A DNA stretch of 64,000 bases, from positions 28,994,810-29,058,809 of the forward strand of contig NC_133063.1 of NCBI RefSeq assembly GCF_048771995.1. Direction: 5' to 3'. The notes below the pieces were generated by a model. That model saw only the letters and a program-made list of their open reading frames with translations. It did no database searches and was not told the DNA's origin. The position numbers and the translations under genes are program-made. Below are positions 1-10,435 of the stretch, piece after piece (within the stretch, counting starts at the first letter, position 1; every line of letters begins with the position of its first letter). The DNA is from Taeniopygia guttata. Its lineage: Eukaryota; Chordata; Aves; Passeriformes; Estrildidae.

Positions 1-1289
1 AGCGTGTTGCAAGTCCCTCTCTACTGCCTTACCACAGCTCAGTCCAAGAGTTTAATTGGAACAAGATTGAATTTAATCCTTATTTTAAATGAACATTCAC
101 TCTGTAATGTTTTTACATTAACATGTGTGTGTGCATGCCTGTCTGTTTGGAAAATAAAATAAATAAACCAGAACCTCATGAATGACAAATTGGAGCCTGC
201 ATGCACATTTACTTCCCTAAAGACAAATCTAATCCTAAAACTGAAATTATGCAGCAAATATTTCTGGACACACATTTGAAATTTTATTTATTGAATGAGA
301 ATGCATGTTCTTTGCCTGTACCATGAAAAGACCAAAACAACATATCTGAGTTCATGAGCAATTCCTGTAAAAAAGATCTGTTTGTAAAACTGTTCATTTC
401 CCTAACTGTTGTTAATAATGGATGATGTATCTCTATTTTGGGAAGATCCTACCATGACGTTTCTTTTCTGAGCAAAAAAAAAATTTGGTTAAATTTTCCA
501 CTGCACACTATTCCACATGCCACAAATGTACATCTTCCAGGAAAATGTTTCATGTTCAAGAAAATAATTTCTCTGGACATATGCTGAGTTAACATAACAA
601 TGAATCTCTTGAAAATACATTGACATCTTCTTCACATTTCATTTTCGTAGCACAATAAATGTTTTCATATAAATTTATTTCAGAAATATAAAGAAAATCC
701 AATAATTATGGCGTAGTACTCTTCTATCAAGTCCTACATCTTTCCCCTAATAATTTTATATACCACTCCTTATAAAAACAGAGCACAGCATTCACTACAG
801 AAGCTGGAGTTTCTTGGTCTATGACACAGATTTAGACTTGCTAGACTGCCTGCAACCATAGTTTCAATTCTCAGGGGCCTTGACTCAGATGTCCTTCTTT
901 CCAAAGTGGATGTACTGTGCATTAAATAGGCCTCTTTCCTACAGATCCTTTGAAGGAAAATTCTCCTCTCATTTCAGCAAAAGCTGCTAAAGGACAACAA
1001 AAGATGCATCTTCAAATTATGGCTTCTACATGTATTCTCCAGTTTTAAACAAACTACATAAACACTCTTTCCTGTCACCCTCTTTTAAATTTTACCATTT
1101 AAAAAGTGGTTCATTCAGGAACAAGAAATTATTACTAAGTTACATGTGGAAGCTAATTTCCCTCAAGATCATTATACCTTTGGGTCTTGCAGAAAACGCC
1201 TGTCTCCACCTGGTGTTCATCTGTCCAAGTTCCCTACCCGCAGCATCGGTTACAGATACAAGCAGAAAGCAAGGAGACAAGCCCTGAGT

Positions 1290-1490
1290 TGTGCATTACT
1301 CTGGCGAGTGCCCCTGCGGGAGGGTTGCAGGTGAAACTGGCTCCAGTCCATTCATCCATCCCGGTAACAGGTCTCGGCAGGAGGCAGCGAGCGCAGGAGC
1401 GCCGGCCGGCACGGCAGGACAAAGCCACCCAGCGGGGACCGAGCTTACGTCGGCAAAAGCGCCACTTTGGCTGGAGGGCGCAATTTCTCC
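1290..1490. promoter_or_regulatory. Small CpG-rich block in PRDM6 intron
   Basis: GC content and CpG density rise sharply here within otherwise AT-rich intron. The open frames across it on both strands reflect the scarcity of stop codons in GC-rich DNA. A regulatory role is inferred only from CpG density. Confidence 0.4.
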
Positions 1491-2034
1491 TTGCTTTAAG
1501 GACATGATATGCCGCAAAACTATTTCTGTTGGACTAAACCGCCACTGCAGAAGGGTTTTGCTCTCTCAGTCATGTCAATTAGATGTGGATGGCGGATGGA
1601 GGATGGGATTTGCAGGACCCCAGGGAAGATATTTCTGGCGAGTCTTAAAAGAGCACCAGCAGATATTCCTACAACCATTCTGAGGCATGATGAATAAAAG
1701 GCATCAAGTATAGGCTGGAGAGGAAGGGAATGGGGTGGGGGGGACGGTTGGGGTTTTTTTTTGTTATTATTTCCACAGGTAGTTTGGAAAGTGAGGTATC
1801 ACCACAGCATCTTTTCTTCCCTTTCCTCTCCAAAACCAGTCAACAAGAAACCCTGTGGTTTTGGCATACCCAAAGATGTTAGGGGTAGCACTGCTGTTTG
1901 GCACTGGAGGTCGCATAGGAAAGGATCCCAAATAGGAAAAGGAAAGAAAAAACCCAAACAACAAAAAAAAACAAAACCACAATCCAAAACAGTGTGGCAT
2001 GTGATACACTCTAAATAAATTATGGCTGAACTCT

Positions 2035-2100
2035 ATGATGTACAGCTGGACTTGATGACTTCACAGATCTCTTCTAACACAAGTTGTTCTATGATTCTAG
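2035..2100 (+). repeat. CR1 LINE, 3' terminal fragment
   Basis: The segment reads as a decayed CR1 3' end: a 'ggacttgatgacttcacaga' block followed by the typical terminal 'ttctatgattcta'. It is short, so it is called only on this end motif. Confidence 0.6.
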
Positions 2101-4529
2101 AAAATCAATAAATTTCAATCTACCCATGCAAGGTAGAAAGAAAACATCTGACAGGAAAACTGAGAGTTTAAAGAAATTATGTCTAACCATGGTGTCAGCA
2201 CCCAGAGCAGGCCCTTGAATTCTAATTATTTGCACTTCTTTAATATTTTCTAGATGTGCAACCCTCCTCATACTAGCTGATTACAATGGCTTTCTTATCT
2301 CTGGAGAAATTCACATTAAAAGTGTTTAAGTATCTTCACTACTCTAGTCAGGAAATCTCAGTGTCAGGTTCCTGCACCAGCCACCAGATATACACAACTT
2401 TTCATGCACCAAAATTTCAGTACCTGCCTAGAACAATAATTTCTTGACTTCATTCTGACAATACGTGTGCATGAATGTGGGTTAAACATTTTATTTCTAC
2501 ATTTCCAAGAAAAGGAAACTAAGAAATTGTCAAGGAGTATAAACAAACTCCGTGTCACTGTCATTTACCCTTACAGAAAGTCACACATGGTGATATTTAT
2601 TTTCCAGTGTCCAAAAACAGTGGTAATGTCTTAATGCTTGGCAGTCACAGTATCTGATCCCCTGCTATGTTCCTTTCCCCTTTGTCCTGGCAAAGCTAAA
2701 AATTTGGAAAATGGAACATCTTTTGAAATTGTTTTGGCTAATGTCTTGTTGATGAGAAAGGAGGAATCTGTCTTTAATACTAAGCAGTACTGAAATTCTT
2801 CTTCGTTTCATGCTTCATACATTTAGCTCTAGTTGTTATGTAATTGCACAAATAAAATCTTTAAAAATTCTCACAAATGTTATAAGGAATGGAAGCCATC
2901 CTAGCTATATTTTACCATGCCTGGAGTAAAAAGCCACTGTGCATCTTTTCCTCTTTTGTAACTATCTTCTGTGTAAAACATGAAAGCATCCATTTAAAGA
3001 CCATCACTGTAGGCAGTGTATTATGTTGCCTCAGGGGACCAGGGAAGGATTTCCTTCATATCAGATTGGGGAAAAAATCAAGAACTCCAAGGCTTGCACA
3101 CTATCCTACCTCACAGCAGGATGAACAGCATCATCTTTGTGTATGCTGCAGAGTACAATGTGACACACTGCACCGACATGCTTAAGAAGACATGGAAAAG
3201 AAATGGGGGTTTGAGAGACAGAGTGTTGTGGTCCACTGAAATCACCAGAGTCTCCAAGCTGGATGGTAGCCCTTACTAGTCATAATGGAGAACTAGAGTT
3301 CACCTGAAGGGATGCTTCTACAAGTGTGAACTTCCCAGATGGTGGCCAGATAGGGTGACAAATAGAGCTGTCCTGTGCCCTTCCTCCAGTTTTGGCCTCT
3401 GAGAACAGCTGAATGTGAGTACAGGGCTTCACTGAGAACAGTTGAAATGGATAATTCCACTTTCTGAAATAGCATCAGTCAAGTCCCAAATCAAGTCAAG
3501 AAGAAGCAAGAAGACTTGCAGAAAATGGAAAAATAAAGGAGAACTGCAACCAGAACAGAGTATCTCCTGATAAAATCTAGAGATGCAGAAGGTAAAGTCA
3601 GTGGGAATACACCACTGTAGGCCCAGATACAACCAAAGACTTTGGAAGGAGATCAGTTTTCTTCTTTATACCTTCATATTCTATAGGTAAGGAGGATCAA
3701 GGAAAGGAAGATGCAAGAAAAAGAAAATTAAAGGATTTCCTAGCAGAGCTGTTTGGCATGGTTCTTATGGAATGACTGCAATATGTTACTGTTGATGTGC
3801 CTCCAGAAAAATGAATGCAGGGTAATGCCAATACTATAACTCCATGTGGGTACACTTAAAAGTCTTAAACCTAAGCAAAAGGACATATGATTGCCTCCAA
3901 AATGTAATTTTAAACACACACAAGATAAGTAACACTACTACTGCACACTTTAATGAAAATCTGAAAGGAAAAACCTTTCATCAGTGAAGCTAGGGTTTAA
4001 CACAGTGTTTTTACCAGCAAACCAGCTGTAACAATAAATGAAAGAAATACATTTTTTTCCTCAGCAATAATATGCTTCAAAGGTGCAGTTAGACTGGATA
4101 CCTGCAGTTTGCTGGTATTAAAGAAGGGTGGCCTCTGACCCTTTGTTTCATAATTCACCACAAGCATGCAGGTATCCAGTGTAAGTGGCCATCATTTCAC
4201 ATGGTATTACTCACTTGCAAGTATAAATCACTACGGCTGGCCCTGCATCCCTGTCTGGGCGCGGGTACCCAGCTAAGCAGGAGGGAGGGCTGGAAGAGAC
4301 TGTTTCCCTCCGTTTCCTGAGGGCTGGAGCTTTCCAGGGAAATTCAGCTTCCCTTGTACATCAGTTTCCTCATCGATGAGCTGGCATCTACCTACTTTCA
4401 CCAAGTCATTTGCAGTTTCTTTCAGACTGCCTCACAGGAGGCAGACTTTCGGGGGTACCAAACACAGATGTGCTTTCCCGTAGGGTGCCCTCTTATTTAT
4501 TTAGTTATTTATTCTAACTACTCTTTGCA

Positions 4530-4860
4530 GAGAGCAGGACGAAGCCCGGCCCGCTGACCCACGGCTGCCACCGCGTCCCGGACGCCAGACCCCCTGCCCC
4601 CCTGGCTTTAGCCCCCTCGCACTCCCTCGCCGTTCCCCCGGCGGCGCAGGGTGCCGGCGGCACGGGCGCTGCTCCCGCAGGAGCTGCCGCGGGGTCTGTG
4701 GCTCCCGGTCGGGGGTCAAGCACGCACCGCGGCAGCTCCGCTGGGAAAGATGTTGTTCGAGAGCCCGCCTGGGCGCCCCGGAGTGGGTCAGAGAGTCCAC
4801 CCTGCCTTCAGAGAGGCTTTTGGGTTATTTTTAAGAGGTGAGTGGGAGGAGGGTTGAGAG
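4530..4860. promoter_or_regulatory. Intronic CpG island with plus-strand consensus donor
   Basis: A strongly GC- and CpG-rich block that ends close to a good plus-strand splice donor (gag|gtgagt, with gt at 4839-4840). This combination is compatible with the first exon of a transcript antisense to PRDM6, but no matching acceptor or second exon could be assigned. The open frames here look like CpG-island artefacts. Confidence 0.35.
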
Positions 4861-5859
4861 AGTTGGGTTTGATTTTCCCTGCCTTCTACTGTAGTTATGA
4901 ATGAATTATATTTCCGTGTCAGGTATGAGAAGGGTAGGAGAATATTGTGTGTAGATAAACCTTGCCACCCTCTGCCCCTGAGAGACCCCCATATACAATG
5001 TAGAGATGATGAATAGGCGCTAAGAGAGGAGATCGAAGTTCAGTCCGCACCGGCTCCAGTCTCTCCCGCAAAACTATAGGGCAATTAATTGTGGCTTGTC
5101 CCCTCATCCTTCATCTCCTGGTGGCACATATCGATGGAGATTACTGCTGATGGACCATTTTATCACCCTAAATAAACAGTCACCACCTTCTCTAACCTCA
5201 ATCTAATGTATGGCTATCTGCTATGTTTAAGGGTGCTGGGTAACTAATGATGTAAAATAACTAAATCATACAGGTTACCAGCAGTCCAGAGGGAAAAAAA
5301 AAAAAAAAAAAAGTCCGAATATTTTCCACACCAATCCACTTCACAGCATGTTACATATACACTATCTTCACATAAATTGAATGGGAAAAGGCGTGCAGAG
5401 TGCTTGATCGCGTGACACTTCAGTTTTACACGGCGTATTTGTTATAGTGGCAGGTTGGTGATTTCTGGTGAAGGTGGAGGAGTCTCCGAGTTCTCAGTGC
5501 CGAAACGTCTCCCCAGAAGCTAGGGGCAAGCCTCCAAGGAAACCAGCCGGTCCCGCAGTCCCCGGACTCACCCTAGCAGATCGCCTTCTGGCCGCCCAAG
5601 CGCCCCTCCCCCAGCGCCCAGAAATACTCTCGTCCTTCCAGACTCAAGGCTGGGAAGCAAACGGTCCCCATCCGCCTGCCACCTTATCGGGGCTTTAGCA
5701 TAATCCCCTTTGCCTCCCTGGGAGTAAAGGCTGCTGGACTCTAATTAGGGTTTTGCCTCTTGATTGCTTTGTTATTATTACTATTTTTCCCTAGCTTAAT
5801 CTCTTTCAATTTGAAACAGTTACATACAGACGCTTAACCCACAGCTCCTAGGCTGCCCC

Positions 5860-6420
5860 CGCCCCCTCCCTCGCTCAAGACCGTGCCATATTCATTGATA
5901 TTTGACGATCAAGGCGTGTGTCTACTGGAAAACCGCCGCCCATCCATCTTCCCGCGGCGGTCGCCCGGCGCCGGGCCGGGCGCTGGTGAGCGGGGCCGGG
6001 CTGGGTGGCGGGCAGCCGGGGCAGCATCGGCAGCCGCTCGGGCTCCCCCGGAGGGCCTGGTCACCGCCCCTGCCCCGCCGCGGCCCCGCACAACGAACGG
6101 GGCTTACGCGAAGCTCGTCGGCGCTTCACTCCAGCGGGTGGGACCTGCCGGTGAGCGGGGACACGCGGCGTGCCCCGGAGAAGAAGGGGATACTCATAAT
6201 GGAGAGAGGAACACTATTTGAGAAAGTAGGGGAGACGGGGCACTCGCTCGGCTGGTAAAGGAGGTACAGCTAAGATTAGAGCCCGAGAAGCAGACGGAGG
6301 CCTGCTGGGACGGACAGACGAGCAGACGGACGCTCCCGCTCCGGGGAGGGGATTAATCCCGGTGGGCGGGTGTCTGCGCCGGGCTGGGGAGAACCTGCCC
6401 GTCTCGGGGTGTCGTAGGTG
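5860..6420. promoter_or_regulatory. CpG island in PRDM6 intron
   Basis: A dense CpG block of about 500 bp, flanked by AT-rich homeobox-site-like DNA (for example taattaggg and cttaatctc at 5.74-5.8 kb). Overlapping open frames on both strands show no recognisable domain. It probably belongs to the CpG island cluster of the PRDM6 locus. Confidence 0.5.
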
Positions 6421-7539
6421 CTGTCCGGAGTTGGAAGTACAGCAAGCAAGTACAACTCAAACTAAAGTAGACGGCACTTCATCTCACCCGTAACGCCCCC
6501 CTCCTTCCCCTTAAACGGGCAGTGAGGGTGGAAGTGATGCGAAACGGGGAACGATGGTGGGAGTCAAGGCGGCTGGAAATCCCGCTTGCCCACCGACCGC
6601 TAGTGTGACCCTGGCCGCACTCGATAAGCGCTCAGGGGCAGCCAGGCCCATGCCCTGCAGCTTGTTCCCTTGATCGTGCGAGTGCTTGGAGTGCACGACA
6701 CAGCACAGGCTGTGTTGCGGCACTCCTTCTTCACTGACAGTTTACTTTTTCTTTATTTCTTTCTTAACACGAATTGCCCAAAGCAACTGCGCTTGGTCCC
6801 AAAAGACTGAAACACTCGCGTTGGACGTTTCGCTCAGAGGCAACTAATAACCGCTGGAGCGAAAGCCGCCCTGAAAACAAGTAAATTATAAGAATGCTTA
6901 GATCTAACTGAAGGAAAAAAAAAAAAACCAAAACCAAACCATAAAAAAAGAAGTTGAGATGGCGCTGGTTGCCCCCTGCCCGTCCTTCCGACGGCGATGA
7001 CTGCCCCGTCAGAGCCGGACGCGATTCACAATCGTCCTTTCAGCAATCGACCCTTTTGCTTTCCCGAATCCACCTTTAATATCGCGCCCAGGAAGAAATT
7101 ATTCAGGCGTCGCCTCCGTGCAGTTACTCCACTCAATCCTTAAAAATTCCACCACCACCACCCCCCCCCCCCAAAAAAAAAAAAACCCGCTTTTAAATAT
7201 TCCTTTCTCCTTTTGAAACCTTTACCCTTTAGATTTACAGAGCGGCTCCGAGTAGCAAAACATACTTTGTCAGAACGGTTCGGTTGTCTATTAGAAGTGC
7301 ATTTCGGATTCCATTTTCTGCATGTAATTTATAATATCATGTCTTCTTCACCCGAGAACACAAAATACAAGAACAGGTTTCACTATAGGGTAAGACTCAG
7401 CGTGATGAGGTCAAAGCTCAAAATAAAGTCGACAACCAATATAGAATTTGAATGTTAAGAAGGCGGGAAAAATCTCCACCAAACTCCAACTCAACTTTCC
7501 TCCCGCACATATGCACAGCGCTGAAGACTGTGCTAGCAT

Positions 7540-7620
7540 CCACGCAGTTTAATTAATACATAACAGGGTGTTATGGAAACTTTCAAAACAAGCTCCTCAT
7601 CTGAAATTTAATTAAACGAA
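7540..7620. promoter_or_regulatory. Paired TTTAATTAA homeodomain-type sites
   Basis: Two copies of the self-complementary 9-mer core tttaattaa lie 59 bp apart (7548-7556 and 7607-7615) in PRDM6 intron DNA, about 1.7 kb past the first coding exon. TAAT cores are classic homeodomain binding sequences. A function is inferred and conservation has not been tested. Confidence 0.25.
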
Positions 7621-8780
7621 TCTGCGTTTTGCTTGGGCATGTGTTTAAGGCTTGCTGGTTTAGGGTACCGTTTTTCAGTTGAACAGCCTTCCTTAAACAG
7701 ACATTTGAGGGGAGGTGGTTGAGAAGGACAACAACAAAAAAAGAGTATTAATAAACCTTGGGATAAAAGAGAGTGTTTGAAACAATAATAGTAATTTTTT
7801 TAGAAGTGCATGGGACGACGCCATGTGTTTTAAGAGGGACAGAACCGCGTCTGAATGTTAGTTATAAAACTGATTAACTATTCGGAGTTCATATAGTTGT
7901 TTTCATGACGTGAATTTCCTCGGTTGCGTCGTATTGATAGATACAGGGGGAAAAAAGATAGAACCAGTTTCTAAAATTACAGATCTCTCATCCGCACAGA
8001 CGTTTCATAATAGGGGTGCTCCCTCCCCTCTCCTCCCCCCCCCATAAAAAAAAAAAACAACAAACCTCCCAGCTGTATAATTGGCAACAGCAGTATAAAA
8101 CCCTTTAGAACCACCAAGTCCTAAATTCATTCTGAGTCAAGCAGACATTTTCGTCTAGAAAGTCGGTTTTTCTCTTTAAATGACCATGTCCTGCTTTTCC
8201 GTAGAGGTGAAAACTAAAACCAACGAGGTGTTAACGAGGTCTGAAAGGAAGCGATACTCCGAGATAAGAAAGAGGAAAACTTTGCCCTAGACCATCTGAT
8301 GAAAACTGCAACTTTTCCCCTGCCCAGCTCGGAGGAGTAATTGATTTATGAGTATTCAGCGAAAACTGGGTTTTCCGGGCAGGAATGTAGTGGGATATAC
8401 AGGACGAGAAAGGACCAGCATTGTAGCTAGCTGCCCTGAACCTTTGCTGAATCCATTTTCCTAAGCAGCCCTCCGAAAGAAATCTACCCCCGCCACAGCC
8501 TTTCCGTTGAAACGTGCCTTCTAGTGAAGGACCTGGGTTTCAGACCAGAAAAACTGCTACTGAAGGGTTGCCGCCCGTCTCCTGAAACAACTGGTAACAA
8601 GCAAAAGCTAAAGGGAGGAAGGGCGAGACGGAGGATGCTCCTCGTGGAGTGCGAGCGGTGCAGGCACCAACTGCGGTCACCCAGCCGGTCACCCAGCCTG
8701 GAGCGTCCCCGGACTGGCCCCATGCGCAGAGAAGCGGAGGGTAAGCGGTGGAGGAGTGCGAGAAGAAGCACGATACGTAC

Positions 8781-9303
8781 GGTTGTTGGGGTCGCTGGTG
8801 TGCTGGTTCAGGGGGATGATCTCCATGCGCTGCTGCCCGTACAGGTAGTAGTCCAGCTCCTCGGCCGTGCAGCGGTACCGAGCGGCGCCACGGTCGCCGC
8901 ATTTGCCGCCGCCGCCACTGGCCCCGCACAAATCCTTGCCCTGCAGGGGAGCGGGCGCTCCCGCGGCCGGGAGCTCCGAGCTCTGCAGAGGGCCGAAGAC
9001 CGGGACCTGTGTCGCAGGCAGGGAGGTCAGACCAGCCAGAGAAGCCGCCGCCGCAGCGACGCAGGACGAGGTGGAGGAGGAAGACGGAATGGACGAGGAA
9101 GAGGAAGAGGCAGAGGAGAGGGAGGTCGGGCGCTGGCGGAGGCCGTCAGCCGAGGGCTCGGCTCTTTCGGGTGGCTGGAGCTGGGCGAGGGGCCCATTGC
9201 TTTTGAGCTGGCTGCTCTGCGGGAAAAGCTGCTGCCAGTGCTGCAGATAGGCGGGATCCACCTTCAGGAACGCGGATCCGCCAGGATCTCCGGGCTTCAG
9301 CAT
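8781..9303 (-). CDS. PRDM6: PRDM6 first coding exon (PR domain zinc finger protein 6, N-terminal part)
   Basis: PRDM6 is a nuclear SET/PR-domain and C2H2 zinc-finger protein that represses transcription and restrains differentiation of vascular smooth muscle. This exon encodes 174 residues plus the first base of codon 175. It starts [20 protein letters not shown] and ends with the highly conserved block containing [12 protein letters not shown] and [12 protein letters not shown], both nearly identical to human as I recall it. Between these ends is low-complexity sequence: a serine-rich run at about residues 60-83, a short alanine run, and a glycine stretch near residue 130. The ATG is at 9303-9301 with G at -3. 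The donor is GTACGT at 8780-8775, leaving a phase 1 codon that fits the Arg codon at this human junction. An AG acceptor lies 5-9 bases upstream of the ATG, so this is probably exon 2. The PR domain and zinc fingers lie outside the window. Confidence 0.95.
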
Positions 9304-9882
9304 CGCTCTGTCTGTGGAGCAGGAAGGAAGGGGACAGAAGACGTGAGACCCCCGCCCCTCCCTGTCAGGGCCGCCCCGACCCCGAGGTCGGACACGCGGT
9401 CGGACACATTGGGCCACGCGTAGGCTTTGCGCCGCGGCTGTGCGGGATCGGCGGCGGGACCGTGCGCCCGTCTCTTCCCCTGCCCGTGGCCAGGTTCGTC
9501 AGGAGAAAACCTCGTCCGGAAAAGCCCCAGGACGAGAATCGTGGTGGCCGGGGCGACAAGGCGCCGGCCCACGGCCGGAGAGCCCCCCCGCTACCCCGCA
9601 CGGCGCACAGCTCACCCCGTCCCCGCCGCACGAACTGTCTTCCCTTTTCACTCCCTTCCCTCTCTCCGCGGAAGCAAACGACTCTCCGCTGACAACAGGG
9701 AGGAGGAGGCGGAGGAAAGTTCAGTCACACGCAAACCCGCGCGGGTCTCTCCTCTCCGGACGCTGCTGTTTTCCACTCCGTGTTCGCAGGCGGAGGGCGC
9801 GGGCCGGCAGCGCCCTGCCCCGGCCGAAGGTGTCCCGCTGAGCCGGACAAGCCGGACGGGCCCCGGCCCGGGTCTGCCTTAC
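9304..9882 (-). other. PRDM6: PRDM6 intron 1 (between probable non-coding exon and first coding exon)
   Basis: On the minus strand a strong donor, ctcag|gtaagg, lies at 9882-9877. A polypyrimidine tract ending in cacag or acag lies just before the ATG, with AG at 9313-9312 or 9309-9308. Together they define a GC-rich intron of about 570 bp. The splice signals are seen directly; their pairing is inferred. Confidence 0.6.
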
Positions 9883-10250
9883 CTGAGGGGGGTGAGCGCT
9901 GCTGCACGGGCGGCGTGCGGAGCTGTCGGCTGCTCCGGGAGCCTTCGAGCCGGACAACGGCCGGGAGCAAAGACTTTTCTGGTCTTTGTCCACGCGGGTG
10001 CGGGGTGATCCTTCTCCAGATTCCGGTGACCGGAGGGACGGCTAGCTGCGAACCACCGGGCTCCCTCTGCTGTGGCTGCGCATCGCAGTCGCGGCCGGGC
10101 GCTCGGCTCGGCTCTGGCAGGCTCTGGGCGAGACACGTGGGTTTTACGACAGCGCAAAATACAAGTGTGTGTGGTGTGTACGAGAAGGAGGGGAGGGATC
10201 GGGAAGTTACCAGCGAGTCTGGATGCAGAGCTCTTTTTTTGGCAACTTCC
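9883..10250 (-). other. PRDM6: Probable non-coding first exon (5' UTR) of PRDM6
   Basis: This segment runs from the likely start region near 10,250 to the consensus donor with last exon base 9883. An open frame crosses it on the minus strand but resembles nothing known and passes through the donor, so I treat the exon as untranslated. The 5' limit is inferred from a TATA-like ctttaaaagt at 10,280-10,271 and is uncertain by tens of bases. Confidence 0.5.
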
Positions 10251-10270
10251 CCCACATTGTTCTTTGCTCA

Positions 10271-10435
10271 ACTTTTAAAGAGCTCCTTTCTTCCCTTCCC
10301 TCCTCCTTTTCTCCCTCCCACCCCCAAGCCTTCGACCTCTCTCCCTCTCTCCAGTTTCCCTCCCTCCAGTTTCCCTCCCTCTCTCTCTTTTTCTCTCTCT
10401 CTCTTTCCCCCTCCTCTCCAGCTCCAAAGCACAAT
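10271..10435 (-). promoter_or_regulatory. PRDM6: Candidate PRDM6 core promoter: TATA-like box and GA-rich tract
   Basis: Read on the minus strand, a homopurine GA-rich tract (10,283-10,420) precedes a TATA-like ctttaaaagt at 10,280-10,271. The tract contains two adjacent copies of an agggagggaaactgg-type block, then pure GAGA runs. GA-rich tracts just upstream of a TATA-like box are common in vertebrate developmental promoters. Use of this start site has not been shown. Confidence 0.45.

Larger units (their letters stand above)
1..8780 (-). other. PRDM6: PRDM6 intron downstream of first coding exon (partial)
   Basis: This stretch follows the splice donor at 8780 on the minus strand and runs out of the window. 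I looked for the next PRDM6 exon (expected to begin with Cys-Asp-Met-Cys and lead into the PR/SET domain) and did not find it, so the intron is longer than 8.7 kb. It holds AT-rich DNA at 1-1250 and 1700-4200, CpG-rich blocks near 1.3-1.5, 4.5-4.8 and 5.8-6.4 kb, a CR1 tail near 2.05 kb, and poly-A or poly-C runs near 5.3, 6.9, 7.2 and 8.05 kb. The open frames in it are short and resemble no family I know. Confidence 0.8.
8690..10120. promoter_or_regulatory. PRDM6 promoter/first-exon CpG island
   Basis: An extended CpG-rich block that covers the first coding exon, the preceding intron and the probable non-coding first exon of PRDM6. The many long open frames on both strands here (for example 8524-9423, 9427-10008 and 9780-10718 on the plus strand) are explained by high GC content and by shadowing of the true minus-strand frame. 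Confidence 0.8.

Noticed and set aside
4501-4857. Candidate next PRDM6 exon in a GC-rich intron block
   Set aside because: Minus-strand translations lack the expected Cys-Asp-Met-Cys start and PR-domain motifs.
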